A stretch of DNA of 33,171 bases. Origin: Pseudomonadota bacterium (GTDB taxonomy: Bacteria > Pseudomonadota > Alphaproteobacteria > CADEGL01). The stretch covers positions 1 to 33,171 of the forward strand of contig JAQCGR010000009.1 of the NCBI GenBank assembly GCA_027619995.1, in the 5' to 3' direction. This document shows positions 17,445-27,304 of the stretch, piece by piece; position 1 is the first letter of the stretch; each line of letters begins with the position of its first letter. The notes under the pieces are model-generated. The model saw only the letters and a program-made list of their open reading frames with translations. It had not been told where the DNA came from and made no database searches. The translations under genes and the position numbers were made by a program.

Positions 17445-18176
17445 ATGATCGTTCTGTTCACGGATTTCGGCATCTCCGGGCCCTATATCGGCCAGGTGAA
17501 AGCGGTGCTCGCGCGCGAAGCGCCGGGCGAGGCCGTCATCGACCTGTTCGCGGATGCCCCGGTTCACGACCCACGCGCCGCCGCCTATCTTCTGGCCGCC
17601 TATTGCAAGGCCTTCGAGCCCGGCGATGTCCTGCTTTGCGTGGTCGACCCCGGCGTCGGCGGGGCCCGCCCGGCCTGCATCGTCGAGGCGGCCGGCCTTC
17701 TGTTCGTCGGCCCAGCCAACGGCTTGTTCGAGTTGGTCCGCCGTCGCACAACCGGCGCGACGATCCGCGAAATCACCTGGCGGCCCGAGCGCCTGTCGCC
17801 CTCGTTTCACGGCCGGGACATCTTCGCACCCGTGGCGGCGTGTCTGGCCCGGGGCACACTCGTCCCATCGGAGCCGCGCGACGACGCCTGGGACCGCCGG
17901 ACCGATTGGCCCGACGATCTGGCCGAGGTCGTCTATATCGACCATTTCGGCAATGCGATGACGGGCCTGCGCGCCGCATCCTTGAGTTCGGACGCCGCGT
18001 TGTGGGCGGGCGACCGGCGCATTCCGAGGGCGCGCACCTTCTCGGACCTGCCGGAAGGCGAGGTCTTCTGGTACGAAAACGCCAATGGCTTGGCGGAGCT
18101 GGCAGTCAATCGCGGCCGGGCGGACCGGATTCTCCGCCTGACCAGGGGCACGCAGATTGCTGTGGAGAAATCATGA
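17445..18176 (+). CDS. SAM hydroxide adenosyltransferase (DUF62 / chlorinase-fluorinase superfamily)
   Basis: MIVLFTDFGISGPYIGQVKAVL, VVDPGVGG, FVGPANGLF, SFHGRDIFAPVAA, YIDHFGNAMTG. Confidence 0.92.
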   Translation: MIVLFTDFGISGPYIGQVKAVLAREAPGEAVIDLFADAPVHDPRAAAYLLAAYCKAFEPGDVLLCVVDPGVGGARPACIVEAAGLLFVGPANGLFELVRRRTTGATIREITWRPERLSPSFHGRDIFAPVAACLARGTLVPSEPRDDAWDRRTDWPDDLAEVVYIDHFGNAMTGLRAASLSSDAALWAGDRRIPRARTFSDLPEGEVFWYENANGLAELAVNRGRADRILRLTRGTQIAVEKS

Positions 18177-18802
18177 CGAATCCCGCCACAGCGCCGCACC
18201 TTCTATGCGACGGCCCGCCCGATGCCGTTCATCGGATCATCCTGGCCCACGGCGCGGGCCAACCCTCGTCCTCGCCCTATATGACCCGAATCGCCGGAGG
18301 CCTGGCAGCGCATGGAATTGCCGTCGCGCGTTTCGACTTCCCCTATATGCGAATACGCGAGGAGACCGGGCGTAAACGCCCGCCCGACCGTCAGCCGATC
18401 CTGATAGAAGCCTGGCGCGAAGTCTTCGCCGCATTCGGCGGGAAGGCGGTCATCGGCGGCAAATCCATGGGCGGACGAATGGCCAGTCTGGTGGCCGACG
18501 AGATCGGCGCGAAGGGGCTCCTCTGCCTCGGCTATCCCTTTCATCCAACTGGGCGGCCGGACAAGCTGCGCACCGAGCATCTTGCCGAAATTCAGACACC
18601 AACCTTGATCCTCCAGGGGACGCGCGACCCGTTCGGAGGGCGCGACGAGGTCGGAACCTACGCCCTGTCGACCGCCATACGCGTGGCCTGGATCGAAGAC
18701 GGCGACCATTCCTTCAAACCACGCAAGGCGTCCGGCCGCACGGAAGACCAAAACATGGCGGACGCGATCGCCGCCGTGGCGAAATTCGTGACGACCCTTT
18801 AG
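18173..18802 (+). CDS. Alpha/beta-hydrolase (KANL3/Tex30-like family)
   Basis: ATGA overlap with upstream CDS; IILAHGAGQPSSSPYM, FDFPYM, VIGGKSMGGRMAS nucleophile elbow, GYPFHPTGRPDKLRTEHL, LILQGTRDPFG. Confidence 0.9.
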   Translation: MTNPATAPHLLCDGPPDAVHRIILAHGAGQPSSSPYMTRIAGGLAAHGIAVARFDFPYMRIREETGRKRPPDRQPILIEAWREVFAAFGGKAVIGGKSMGGRMASLVADEIGAKGLLCLGYPFHPTGRPDKLRTEHLAEIQTPTLILQGTRDPFGGRDEVGTYALSTAIRVAWIEDGDHSFKPRKASGRTEDQNMADAIAAVAKFVTTL

Positions 18803-18853
18803 AGCTTCCGGCGGGAAACGGCCGGACCGAACGGGAAGAGGAGAGACGAAACA

Positions 18854-19951
18854 ATGACGATTCGGAAACTGGGAGTCATGGGGGCCGGGACGATGGGCAG
18901 CGGCATCGCCCAGAGCGCCGCGCAAAGCGGCTATGCCGTCATCATGGTCGATACGAATGATGCGGCGGTCGAACGCGCCCTGGACGGCGCGGCCAAGACC
19001 TGGGACCGGGGCGTCGAGAAGGGCCGCCTGACGGAGACGGACGCGGAAGCCGCGAAAACCAATCTTTCGGCCAGCGCGTCGATGGACGACCTGCACGACG
19101 CCGATCTGGTGATCGAGGCGGTCTTCGAGGATTTCGACGTCAAGGCGGCACTCTTCCGCGCCCTCGGCAAGGTCGTCGCGGCAGATGCCATCCTGGCCAC
19201 CAACACCAGTTCCTTCCGGGTCGACGACCTGGCCCGGCATGTCGCCGAGCCGGAGCGATTCCTGGGCATGCATTATTTCGTGCCGGCGAATATCAACAAG
19301 TTGGTCGAGGTCGTGCGCGGCCAGAACACTGCCGAGGCCACCTTCGCGACCGCCCTCGATTTCGCACGAAGCACGGCGAAGGAACCCCTGGCCTGTCGGG
19401 ACAGCTACGGCTTCGTCGTCAACCGGTTCTTCTGCCCCTGCGTGAACGAAGGCGTCCGGCTCGTCGACGAGGGCCATGCGCCGGAGCGGGTCGATGCCGT
19501 CTCGCGGCAGGTCTTCGGCTCGCCCCTGGGGGTCTTGACCGTGATGAATCTCAGCAAGGCCCGCATCGCGATGAACGCCTGCACGACCCTGGGGGGCCTC
19601 GGCGCTTTCTACGAACCCTGCACGGGCCTGATCCGCATGGGCGAGGCCGACGCGGCCTGGGAGTTCGGCGAGGAGCCCGCTGCCGACAATGCCGCGGATG
19701 CGGCTATCGCGGACCGGCTGCGCGGCGCGACCTTCCTGGCGGCGCTCGAACTGCTCGACGAAGAGGTCGCGGCGCCGGACGCCATAGACCTTGGCGCTTT
19801 TCATGGCTTGCGCTGGGAAACCACGCCCTGTTCGGCGATGGACGATCTTGGGCAGGATGGGACTATCCGGCTTGTCGAAGCCGTGGCGGCGCTATACGGC
19901 CGCGACATGCCGCGGAGCACGGCCCGGGCCGGCAGCTTGCTGGTCGGCTAG
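18854..19951 (+). CDS. 3-hydroxyacyl-CoA dehydrogenase
   Basis: RBS gaggagag; KLGVMGAGTMGSGIAQSAAQSGYAVIMVD Rossmann motif, DLVIEAVFEDFDVK, ILATNTSSF, ERFLGMHYFVPANINKLVEVV. Confidence 0.93.
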   Translation: MTIRKLGVMGAGTMGSGIAQSAAQSGYAVIMVDTNDAAVERALDGAAKTWDRGVEKGRLTETDAEAAKTNLSASASMDDLHDADLVIEAVFEDFDVKAALFRALGKVVAADAILATNTSSFRVDDLARHVAEPERFLGMHYFVPANINKLVEVVRGQNTAEATFATALDFARSTAKEPLACRDSYGFVVNRFFCPCVNEGVRLVDEGHAPERVDAVSRQVFGSPLGVLTVMNLSKARIAMNACTTLGGLGAFYEPCTGLIRMGEADAAWEFGEEPAADNAADAAIADRLRGATFLAALELLDEEVAAPDAIDLGAFHGLRWETTPCSAMDDLGQDGTIRLVEAVAALYGRDMPRSTARAGSLLVG

Positions 19952-19992
19952 GAATGGCAAAGGCCGGGTCGCACGGCGGTGTCGCAAGCGAG

Positions 19993-20007
19993 TTCGCAAA
20001 TTGCGAA
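19993..20007. promoter_or_regulatory. Candidate operator-like palindrome TTCGCAA-A-TTGCGAA
   Basis: Perfect 7-bp inverted repeat around a single A in the intergenic region 19952-20277. Confidence 0.35.
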
Positions 20008-20277
20008 ATTCGTTGCAATCTGCGCGCGCCTCGGCTTCCCGCAAACTGGCCGAAAGGGCATGGACCCGTCGCTTGAAAGCTATACACAGCTTACATTCGT
20101 TGGCTCGTCCGCCGCTTCGGAGCGCCGCCCAGGCGATCTGTTTCTTATCGGCACGTTATTTGCAAATTGCATTCTCTTGGGGATGAATCGGCCCAGTCAA
20201 AGGCCATAAGAGCCGGGCCTTGAAGGCCGTCGGCTGCGTGGGGACAATGCCGCCGGTCGTGGTGGGAGCACGACGCT

Positions 20278-20853
20278 TTGGTGGAGAAGTCCGCCGCAAA
20301 AATTTTGCGAAAGGACGGCGCAACGGTTTCTCGCCGCGCGTTTCTGCGCGCCGGCCTGATCGCCAGCACCGGCATCGGCGCCGCAATGCTGCTTGGCGCC
20401 CGGGCCCAAGCCAATTCTCTGCCGCCACCCAACGGCGACGTGCTGCTCAAGGTCTCCGGCAGGATCGAGAACACGAGCGACGGGGAGTTCGCCTATTTCG
20501 ACCGGGCAATGCTGGAAAGCATCGGCCTCTGGAACGTCAACACCTCCACCCCCTGGTCCAACACGCCGAACCGGTTCGAGGGCGTCCTCGCGCGCGACCT
20601 GCTGCGCGCCGTCGGCGCCAAGGGCGATCGAGTAACGGCCAAGGCGCTCAACGACTACGTCATAGACATCCCGGTGGTGGATTTCCTGAAGTATCCGGTC
20701 ATCTTCGCCATGAAGAAAGACGACAGCTATCTGAAAATTCGCGATAAGGGGCCGATCCAGATCGTGTATCCTCGCGACAGCTTCGCCGAGTTGAACAGCC
20801 CGCGCTATTCCCAGAAATGGGTCTGGCATCTGAGCGAACTGATCGTGAAATGA
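20278..20853 (+). CDS. Tat-exported sulfite-oxidase-fold (oxidoreductase molybdopterin-binding)-like protein lacking cysteine
   Basis: SRRAFLRAGLIASTGIGAAMLLGARAQA twin-arginine signal; LLKVSGRIEN...FEGVLARDLLRAVGAKGDRVTAKALNDY...KDDSYLKIRDKGPIQIVYP typical of small Moco-domain-like proteins; start TTG 20278 or GTG 20281. Confidence 0.75.
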   Translation: MVEKSAAKILRKDGATVSRRAFLRAGLIASTGIGAAMLLGARAQANSLPPPNGDVLLKVSGRIENTSDGEFAYFDRAMLESIGLWNVNTSTPWSNTPNRFEGVLARDLLRAVGAKGDRVTAKALNDYVIDIPVVDFLKYPVIFAMKKDDSYLKIRDKGPIQIVYPRDSFAELNSPRYSQKWVWHLSELIVK

Positions 20854-23800
20854 CACTGTTCTCGCGCTTTCGTGGCTACGGACTTCTGACCGTCACATTG
20901 CTGATCTTCACCGTCAGCGTGTTCTTCAGCGTCGACAAGATGCTGAAGGAACAGTCGAGCCTGATCGAGCAGCAGCAGGAAAACATCATCCGGGCGACGA
21001 CCCAGACGGAAATCGAGCTGTTCCGCCTGCTCGATGCCCTCGTCCAGTTTGGCGCCCGCAATCCCGACATCAAGCCGGAGGATGTCAGCCGACGCTTCGA
21101 CATTTTTCTGAGCCAGTTCCAAGGTCTGCGCCAGGGCCGGTTCGGCGAAACCCTCTACCAGATCGAAGGGGCCGAACAGACGCTGAATTCGATGTCGATC
21201 GAACTGGACGATATCGAACCCACGGTCATCTTCCTCGGGCGCGGCGACAGCGACACCGCCAAGAAGATCGAGGATCGCCTGCGTGCCTTGACCCAACCCA
21301 TCCATACGCTGGGGATCCAGGCATCCCAGTTCGACGAAGAGCGGCGCAGCCAGCGACGCAAGCGCCTGAACGACGTCTATTTCGAGCTGATCATCTATTT
21401 CGCCGGGATCATGCTGAGCGGCAGCGTCCTGGTCTTTTTCCTGTTCCGCGGCATGCGCCGGGCCCGGCGCCTGCTGGAGGAGCGTGAGCGCACGGAAGAA
21501 CGTTTGCGCGACAGCGAGGGACGTTTTCGCGATTTCGCCTCCTCTTCCTCCGACTGGCTCTGGGAAACCGACGATCGGCTGCGCTTCACTTACTTCTCCA
21601 AGGGCTATCTCGAAAAAATCGGCGTCAACGCCGTCGCCATTCTCGGCAAGACCTTTCTGGAACTGTCCGACGGCCAGGCGGACGGCGATGCTTGGCGCAG
21701 CTTTCAGAACTCCCTCGAAATTCACGAGCCGTTCCGCGAGTTCAGCTTCGACATGAAGATCGAGTCGAGCGAAGCGCGGCATATCAAGGTCAGCGGCGTC
21801 CCCAATTTCGATACCGAGCGCAACTTCAAGGGCTATCGCGGCACCGGCACCGACATCACCGCCCAGGTGGAGGCCGAGACGGAAGCCGAGTGCACAAGGA
21901 CGCTGCTTGCCGAAGCAGTCGAGGCTCTGGCCGAAGGCTTCGCGATGTTCGATCCCAGCGATCGCCTTGTCCTGTGCAACAGCAAATTCCGCGAGATGTA
22001 TCCGCAGAGCGCGGACCTCATCCGGCCCGGCATCGGCTTCGAGGATATGATGCGCGCGGCCGTCCAACGGGGTCAGTTCAGCGTGGCGCGCGGAGAAGAG
22101 GAAGCCTGGCTGGAGATGCGCATGGCGCTTCATCGGGGCGATCAGGGCTCATTGGAGCAGCGCATGGGAGACGGGCGCTGGCTGAAGGTCATCGAACAGC
22201 GCCTGGCCAATGGCTGGACCGTCGGCACGCGCATCGACATCTCCGATCTCAAGCAACGCGAAGAAACGCTGCGGCGCGAGGCGCTGATCTGGGAACAGAT
22301 GCATGACGGCGTGATGATCACCGATCTCGTCGGCAACATCACAAACTGGAACCCGGCGGCCGAACAGATGTTCGGGTATACCGCCGCCGAGATTCTGGGT
22401 CGCAAGCCTTCCGTGCTGCGCGGTGATTCGGATAACGATTTCCTGACCCGCCGGGTCCTTGAGGAAGTCGGCCGGCAGGGCCGTTGGGCGGGCGAGGTCG
22501 GCTTCCACCGACGCGACAAGAGCAAGGTCATCTGCGAAACGGTCGTGGCGCCGCTGCGCACCGAAGCGGACGACATCATCGCCATCATCTGGGTCATCCA
22601 TGACGTGACCCTGCGCAAACGTTCGGAGCAGGAATTGCGCGGCGCGAAGGATGCCGCCGAACAGGCCAACCTTGCCAAGTCGCAGTTCCTGGCGACCATG
22701 AGCCATGAAATTCGCACGCCCATGAACGGCGTGCTGGGCATGATCAACCTGCTTCTCGACACGCGGCTGCAGGACGAGCAGCGCAGCTATGCCGAAACCG
22801 CACGGGAATCGGGCGAGGCCCTTCTGACCATCATCGACGACATCCTCGATTTCTCGAAGATGGAAGCGGGCAAGATGGTGATGGAATCGACGGAGTTCGA
22901 GCTGCGCCATGTGGTCGAAGGCGTCGTCGAACTTCTGGCGCCGCGCGCCCAGGCCAAGGAGGTCGATGTTTCATCCTTTATCAGCCCGGACGTGCCGACC
23001 GTTGTGATGGGCGATCCCGGCCGCTTCCGTCAGGTCCTGCTCAATCTCGCCGGCAATGCCGTCAAGTTCACCGAGAAGGGCGGTGTCTCCGTCAACGCAT
23101 CTCTCGATCGGATATCGGGCTATGACGCCGTTCTCCGAATCAAGGTCACCGATACGGGGGTCGGCATTCCCGACGATCAGAAAGAGAATCTGTTCAACGA
23201 ATTCACCCAGGTCGATCCGTCCTACACACGGAAATACGGCGGCACGGGGCTGGGTCTGGCGATCTCGAAAAAGCTGTCCGAGTTGATGGGCGGCGAAATC
23301 GGATTGGACAGCGAGTTCGGCAATGGCAGTACCTTCTGGTTCACCGCCCGTCTCGGGCTGAACTCCGACGCCGTTTCGACACCCGGTTGGGGCGAAGGCT
23401 TGAAGGGCCTGCGCGCTCTGATCGTCGACGACTCCGCAACCAACCTCGTCAGCTACCGCGAGCAGGTCGCGCCTTTCGGGATCGAATACGAGATTCGCGA
23501 CAGTGCCGAGAGCGCGCTGGCATGTCTGGGCGAGGCCGTTTCGAAGGGCGCGCCCTTCGACGTGATGATCGTCGACAAATCCGTGTCCGGCGGCGCGGGA
23601 GAAACCATCTCCGAACTCGTCCGGCGGGACGATGCGATCCGGGATACAAGGCTGATCCTGGTCACCCCCCTCTCCGATCGCAGCCGCACGGACGACTTTC
23701 TCGCGGCGGGATTCGACGCTCATCTGACCAAACCGGTGCGGCAGATCACCCTGTTCACCAAGCTTGCCGAAGTGACTGACCGGCCCGCGGCTCTCGAGGT

Positions 23801-24704
23801 GATCGAGACCCGGATCGAGGACCGCCAGGAGGCCACGATCGAAATCTCTCCGGAGGTCGCGGCCCATGCGCGCCTGCTGCTCGCCGAGGACAGCAAGGTC
23901 AACCAGGTCGTCGCCCTGGCGATGCTCGACAAGGCAGGATACCGGGTCGATGCGGTCAACAACGGCCGAGAAGCCTATGAAGCGGTGCAGTCGGGAACCT
24001 ACGACCTGATCCTGATGGACGTCTCGATGCCCGAGATGGACGGGTTCGACGCCACGATCGCGATCCGCAATCTTCCCGGCGATGTCAGCCGGACGCCGAT
24101 CATCGCGATGACCGCTCATGCCATGGAGGGCGACCGCGAAAAATGTCTCGCCGCCGGGATGAACGACTATGTCTCGAAACCAGTCGACCGCTTCGGCCTG
24201 CTGTCGACGGTCGCAAAATGGCTCGGTGGCGAAGCCCCCGTCGAAAGCGTCTCCCGAGTTGCCCAACGGGCGCGTGCCGCCGGGCGGAACGACGCGGGCA
24301 ATGCCTCAGCCGATCCCGCGGCCCTGAATGGCGACAACGGGCGGGACTCGACCCTCGATCTGGATATCTTCGCCCAGCTCGCGGAGGACACCACGCCCCA
24401 GATGCTCGACAGCCTGATCCGTACTTTCATCGCCGAAACGGCCGGTCGCTTGCGCCGGATGACCGAGGCCGCCCCGGCCGCCGATCTCGGCGTTCTCGAG
24501 CAGGAAGCCCATGCCCTCAAGAGCAGTTCCGGCGCCTTCGGGGCCTGGCGCCTGCAGGATCAGGCGCTCGCCATGGAAATGGCCGCACGCCAGGGACAAC
24601 GCGATGAGGCTCTGGGCCTTATCCGGCCGGTTCAGCTTCTCGCTCTCGAGGCCTCCCAGGCCTTGATCGAACGGGTCCAGAACTCGCCCCGGGCCGCCCA
24701 GTAG
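20850..24704 (+). CDS. Large hybrid sensor histidine kinase (TM-periplasmic-TM, PAS repeats, HisKA-HATPase, two REC, HPt)
   Basis: Starts ATGA overlapping upstream stop; two N-terminal TM helices; [17 protein letters not shown]-like [40 protein letters not shown]1 [14 protein letters not shown]2 [15 protein letters not shown], HPt [14 protein letters not shown]. Confidence 0.95.
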   Translation: MTLFSRFRGYGLLTVTLLIFTVSVFFSVDKMLKEQSSLIEQQQENIIRATTQTEIELFRLLDALVQFGARNPDIKPEDVSRRFDIFLSQFQGLRQGRFGETLYQIEGAEQTLNSMSIELDDIEPTVIFLGRGDSDTAKKIEDRLRALTQPIHTLGIQASQFDEERRSQRRKRLNDVYFELIIYFAGIMLSGSVLVFFLFRGMRRARRLLEERERTEERLRDSEGRFRDFASSSSDWLWETDDRLRFTYFSKGYLEKIGVNAVAILGKTFLELSDGQADGDAWRSFQNSLEIHEPFREFSFDMKIESSEARHIKVSGVPNFDTERNFKGYRGTGTDITAQVEAETEAECTRTLLAEAVEALAEGFAMFDPSDRLVLCNSKFREMYPQSADLIRPGIGFEDMMRAAVQRGQFSVARGEEEAWLEMRMALHRGDQGSLEQRMGDGRWLKVIEQRLANGWTVGTRIDISDLKQREETLRREALIWEQMHDGVMITDLVGNITNWNPAAEQMFGYTAAEILGRKPSVLRGDSDNDFLTRRVLEEVGRQGRWAGEVGFHRRDKSKVICETVVAPLRTEADDIIAIIWVIHDVTLRKRSEQELRGAKDAAEQANLAKSQFLATMSHEIRTPMNGVLGMINLLLDTRLQDEQRSYAETARESGEALLTIIDDILDFSKMEAGKMVMESTEFELRHVVEGVVELLAPRAQAKEVDVSSFISPDVPTVVMGDPGRFRQVLLNLAGNAVKFTEKGGVSVNASLDRISGYDAVLRIKVTDTGVGIPDDQKENLFNEFTQVDPSYTRKYGGTGLGLAISKKLSELMGGEIGLDSEFGNGSTFWFTARLGLNSDAVSTPGWGEGLKGLRALIVDDSATNLVSYREQVAPFGIEYEIRDSAESALACLGEAVSKGAPFDVMIVDKSVSGGAGETISELVRRDDAIRDTRLILVTPLSDRSRTDDFLAAGFDAHLTKPVRQITLFTKLAEVTDRPAALEVIETRIEDRQEATIEISPEVAAHARLLLAEDSKVNQVVALAMLDKAGYRVDAVNNGREAYEAVQSGTYDLILMDVSMPEMDGFDATIAIRNLPGDVSRTPIIAMTAHAMEGDREKCLAAGMNDYVSKPVDRFGLLSTVAKWLGGEAPVESVSRVAQRARAAGRNDAGNASADPAALNGDNGRDSTLDLDIFAQLAEDTTPQMLDSLIRTFIAETAGRLRRMTEAAPAADLGVLEQEAHALKSSSGAFGAWRLQDQALAMEMAARQGQRDEALGLIRPVQLLALEASQALIERVQNSPRAAQ

Positions 24705-24719
24705 TCCTCCGGCCCGCCG

Positions 24720-25352
24720 TCAGTCCTCGTTTTCGGCGCGGCCCGAGCGCGGCCCTGTCTTGCCGCAATTCTCGCCCCAGCGGCGCACCGTCCCCACATC
24801 GATACCGAACAGATCGAGGACTCGTCCCAGGGTCTGGTCGATCAGTTCCTCGACCGAAGACGGTTGCGTGTACATGGCCGGGACCGGGGGATAGACGATC
24901 GCTCCGATCTCAGTCACGCGTAGCATGGACTGGAGATGTCCGGCATGGAGTGGAGTTTCGCGCACCATCAGGACGACACGGCGACGCTCCTTGAGGCAAA
25001 CATCGGCAGCGCGGCTGAGCAGACCGGCGGTCACGCCGGTGGCAATTTCCGACAGGCTGCGGATCGAACACGGGGCAACAATCATGCCGGAGATCGGAAA
25101 GGATCCGCTGGCAATGGCCGCGGCGATATCTTCGTTGGCATAGGAACAATCCGCGAGCGCCCTGACTTCCGCGGCCTTTCGGCCGGTTTCATGAGCCAGG
25201 GTAATCTCGGCCGAGCGGGTCATCACCAGATGGGTCTCGACCTCCGCCTCGCGCAGCAGTTCCAGCAGACGGATTCCGTAGACGATGCCGGACGCGCCGC
25301 TGATGCCAACGATCAACCGCCGCCGCGCCGCCGTCTTCGGAGTTATCGCCAT
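24720..25352 (-). CDS. UbiX-like flavin prenyltransferase
   Basis: RLIVGISGASGIVYGIRLLELLREAEVETHLVMT, MIVAPCSIRSLSEIATGVTAGLLSRAADVCLKERRRVVLMVRETPLHAGHLQSMLRVTEIGAIVYPPVPAMY. Confidence 0.92.
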   Translation of the reverse strand: MAITPKTAARRRLIVGISGASGIVYGIRLLELLREAEVETHLVMTRSAEITLAHETGRKAAEVRALADCSYANEDIAAAIASGSFPISGMIVAPCSIRSLSEIATGVTAGLLSRAADVCLKERRRVVLMVRETPLHAGHLQSMLRVTEIGAIVYPPVPAMYTQPSSVEELIDQTLGRVLDLFGIDVGTVRRWGENCGKTGPRSGRAENED

Positions 25353-25356
25353 CGCC

Positions 25357-26109
25357 CTAATAGCCGCCCGAATAGGCGCGCTGATGTGTGCCCGCGTGCA
25401 GAAAACCGGCCAGGGACATGAAATCGAAGACCGGTCGCCCAACCGCCTGCTGGATACGCCGGGCGTATGCCGGATAGATCGCGCATTCGAGGATGAAGGC
25501 CCCCATATCGGGTGTTTCGGCGACCATATCCTCAGCCGTCTCGATCAGTTCAGCACAGAGCTTGTCGCTGTCGAGCGAGCCCCGGCCGTTCAGCACCCCC
25601 CCGCGGAATTCGGGCTTGTCCTGCATGCCGACGACGATGATCGGCGCATCCTCGGCAATCCCGGTCAGCGCCAGGATATCCGGGCGCAACCGTTCCGAAT
25701 GGGCGGTGATCACCCCGATCGGGCGCCCCCCGAGCCCCGCGGCCACGAACGGAAGCTGCAGCAAACTGGACAATCCGACCGGGATATCGACGGCATCCGC
25801 GACCGCCTTTTGATACTTGATCATGAAACCGCAATTGCTGGTGATCGTCTTCACGCCGTGGCCGGCGAGTTCGCGCGCCATGGCCACGACGGCCGGTTCG
25901 AGCGTCGGATCGCAATTCGTCACGCGCTCGGCGCTCGCTCCCGGCACAGCGCGGAACAGCGCCGGGTAGTCGAAGCTGGAGGCATTGCCCATATCGCCCG
26001 GAACGCGGCACTCCACGAAATCGAGCAGCAGGACGCCAACGGCATGGCCGTAGTAATAGGCGCCCGGTCGCTTGCGGTAGACGGGCATCGCGGCCCCTTT
26101 CGTCGCCAT
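25357..26109 (-). CDS. Aspartate/glutamate racemase superfamily protein
   Basis: GVLLLDFVECRVPGDMGNASSFDYPALFRAVPGASAERV, ITSNCGFM and FILECAIYPAYA with paired catalytic-type cysteines. Confidence 0.8.
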   Translation of the reverse strand: MATKGAAMPVYRKRPGAYYYGHAVGVLLLDFVECRVPGDMGNASSFDYPALFRAVPGASAERVTNCDPTLEPAVVAMARELAGHGVKTITSNCGFMIKYQKAVADAVDIPVGLSSLLQLPFVAAGLGGRPIGVITAHSERLRPDILALTGIAEDAPIIVVGMQDKPEFRGGVLNGRGSLDSDKLCAELIETAEDMVAETPDMGAFILECAIYPAYARRIQQAVGRPVFDFMSLAGFLHAGTHQRAYSGGY

Positions 26110-26234
26110 AGGATATCCCTGTCAAGGTAGTACCGGCATCGAGAGGGGTCCAGTGAACCACATCTCTCGACCCGGACCGCGAGCAAGGCGTATCGTTCGC
26201 GGAATAGCAGTCCGCAAACGGGGGAAGACAGGAA

Positions 26235-27266
26235 ATGAGCGACGCGCCGACCCGAGTGTCCTGCGACATCGATTTCGCCAAGGACGGCCGCCAGGCGTCC
26301 TTTCTTGCCGTTGCCAATTCGGTGAACGAATCGGCCTATGGCACGGTCACGATTCCGATCTATCAGTTCAAGAACGGAGACGGCCCGACCATCTTCCTTT
26401 CCGGCGGCGTTCACGGCGACGAATACGAAGGCCAGGTCGCCCTGCGAAAGCTGGCCCAGTCGCTCGACGTCGCGAAGATTCGCGGCCGCGTCATCGTTCT
26501 GCCCAGCATGAACCTGCCGGCGGCCCTGGCCGGCAAGCGGCTGTCGCCGATCGACGGTCTGAACCTGAACCGCATTTTCCCGGGCAAGGCCGATGGCAGC
26601 ATCACCGAAACCATCGCCCATTACGTCAGCCATGTCCTGCTGCCGCTGACCGATATCCAGATCGATCTGCATTCGGGCGGCACGACGCTCGACTACATCC
26701 CCTGCATCATCATGAACGAGCAGCCCAACGATCCGGAGCGCGAGCGAAAGACCCATGAGGCGCTGATGGCCTTCGGCGCGCCCATCGCGCTGATTTCGAA
26801 GGCGCTGGATGCGACTGGGTTGTTCGAGTTCGAATGCGATGCCCGCGGCATCCTGAATCTGAACGCCGAATTGGGCGGGGCAGGCATGGTGCGCAAACAT
26901 ATTGTCGAAATCGCCGAGAGGGGAATTCGCAATATGCTGGTTCATTTCGGCTTTATGGAGGGAGAGATCACGGGCCCGGAGGCCTTGGGGCAGGCCCCGT
27001 CGCGCCTGATGAAGATTGCCGATCTCGACTGCTTCGTCATGGCGCCGGACGAAGGGCTTTACGAGCCGTTCATCGAACTGGCCGATACCGTCGAGGCCGG
27101 GCAGGCGATCGGCCAGGTGCATTACCTGCACCACACCGACAAGGCGCCCTGGGTGCTCCATACGAAGGCGGCAGGAACGCTGATCAACAAGCGCCCGCCG
27201 GGCAAGGTATCGCGGGGCGACAACGTCGCCATCTTCGCGACCGATACGGCCTATCCGGCAACTTAG
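26235..27266 (+). CDS. Succinylglutamate desuccinylase/aspartoacylase (AstE/ASPA)-family metallo-deacylase, DoeB/EutE-like
   Basis: FLSGGVHGDEYEGQVALRKL Zn motif, RVIVLPSMNLPAAL, DGLNLNRIFPGKADGS, DIQIDLHSGGTTLDYIP. Confidence 0.88.
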   Translation: MSDAPTRVSCDIDFAKDGRQASFLAVANSVNESAYGTVTIPIYQFKNGDGPTIFLSGGVHGDEYEGQVALRKLAQSLDVAKIRGRVIVLPSMNLPAALAGKRLSPIDGLNLNRIFPGKADGSITETIAHYVSHVLLPLTDIQIDLHSGGTTLDYIPCIIMNEQPNDPERERKTHEALMAFGAPIALISKALDATGLFEFECDARGILNLNAELGGAGMVRKHIVEIAERGIRNMLVHFGFMEGEITGPEALGQAPSRLMKIADLDCFVMAPDEGLYEPFIELADTVEAGQAIGQVHYLHHTDKAPWVLHTKAAGTLINKRPPGKVSRGDNVAIFATDTAYPAT

Positions 27267-27304
27267 GGCGAAACGGCATGTTGGCAGGGAGACAGGAGCA
27301 CGAA

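Noticed and set aside
20805-24266. Long minus-strand ORFs (20805-22133, 22149-22910, 22971-24266) opposite the hybrid kinase
   Set aside because: Antisense shadows of a complete histidine kinase; no recognisable domains.
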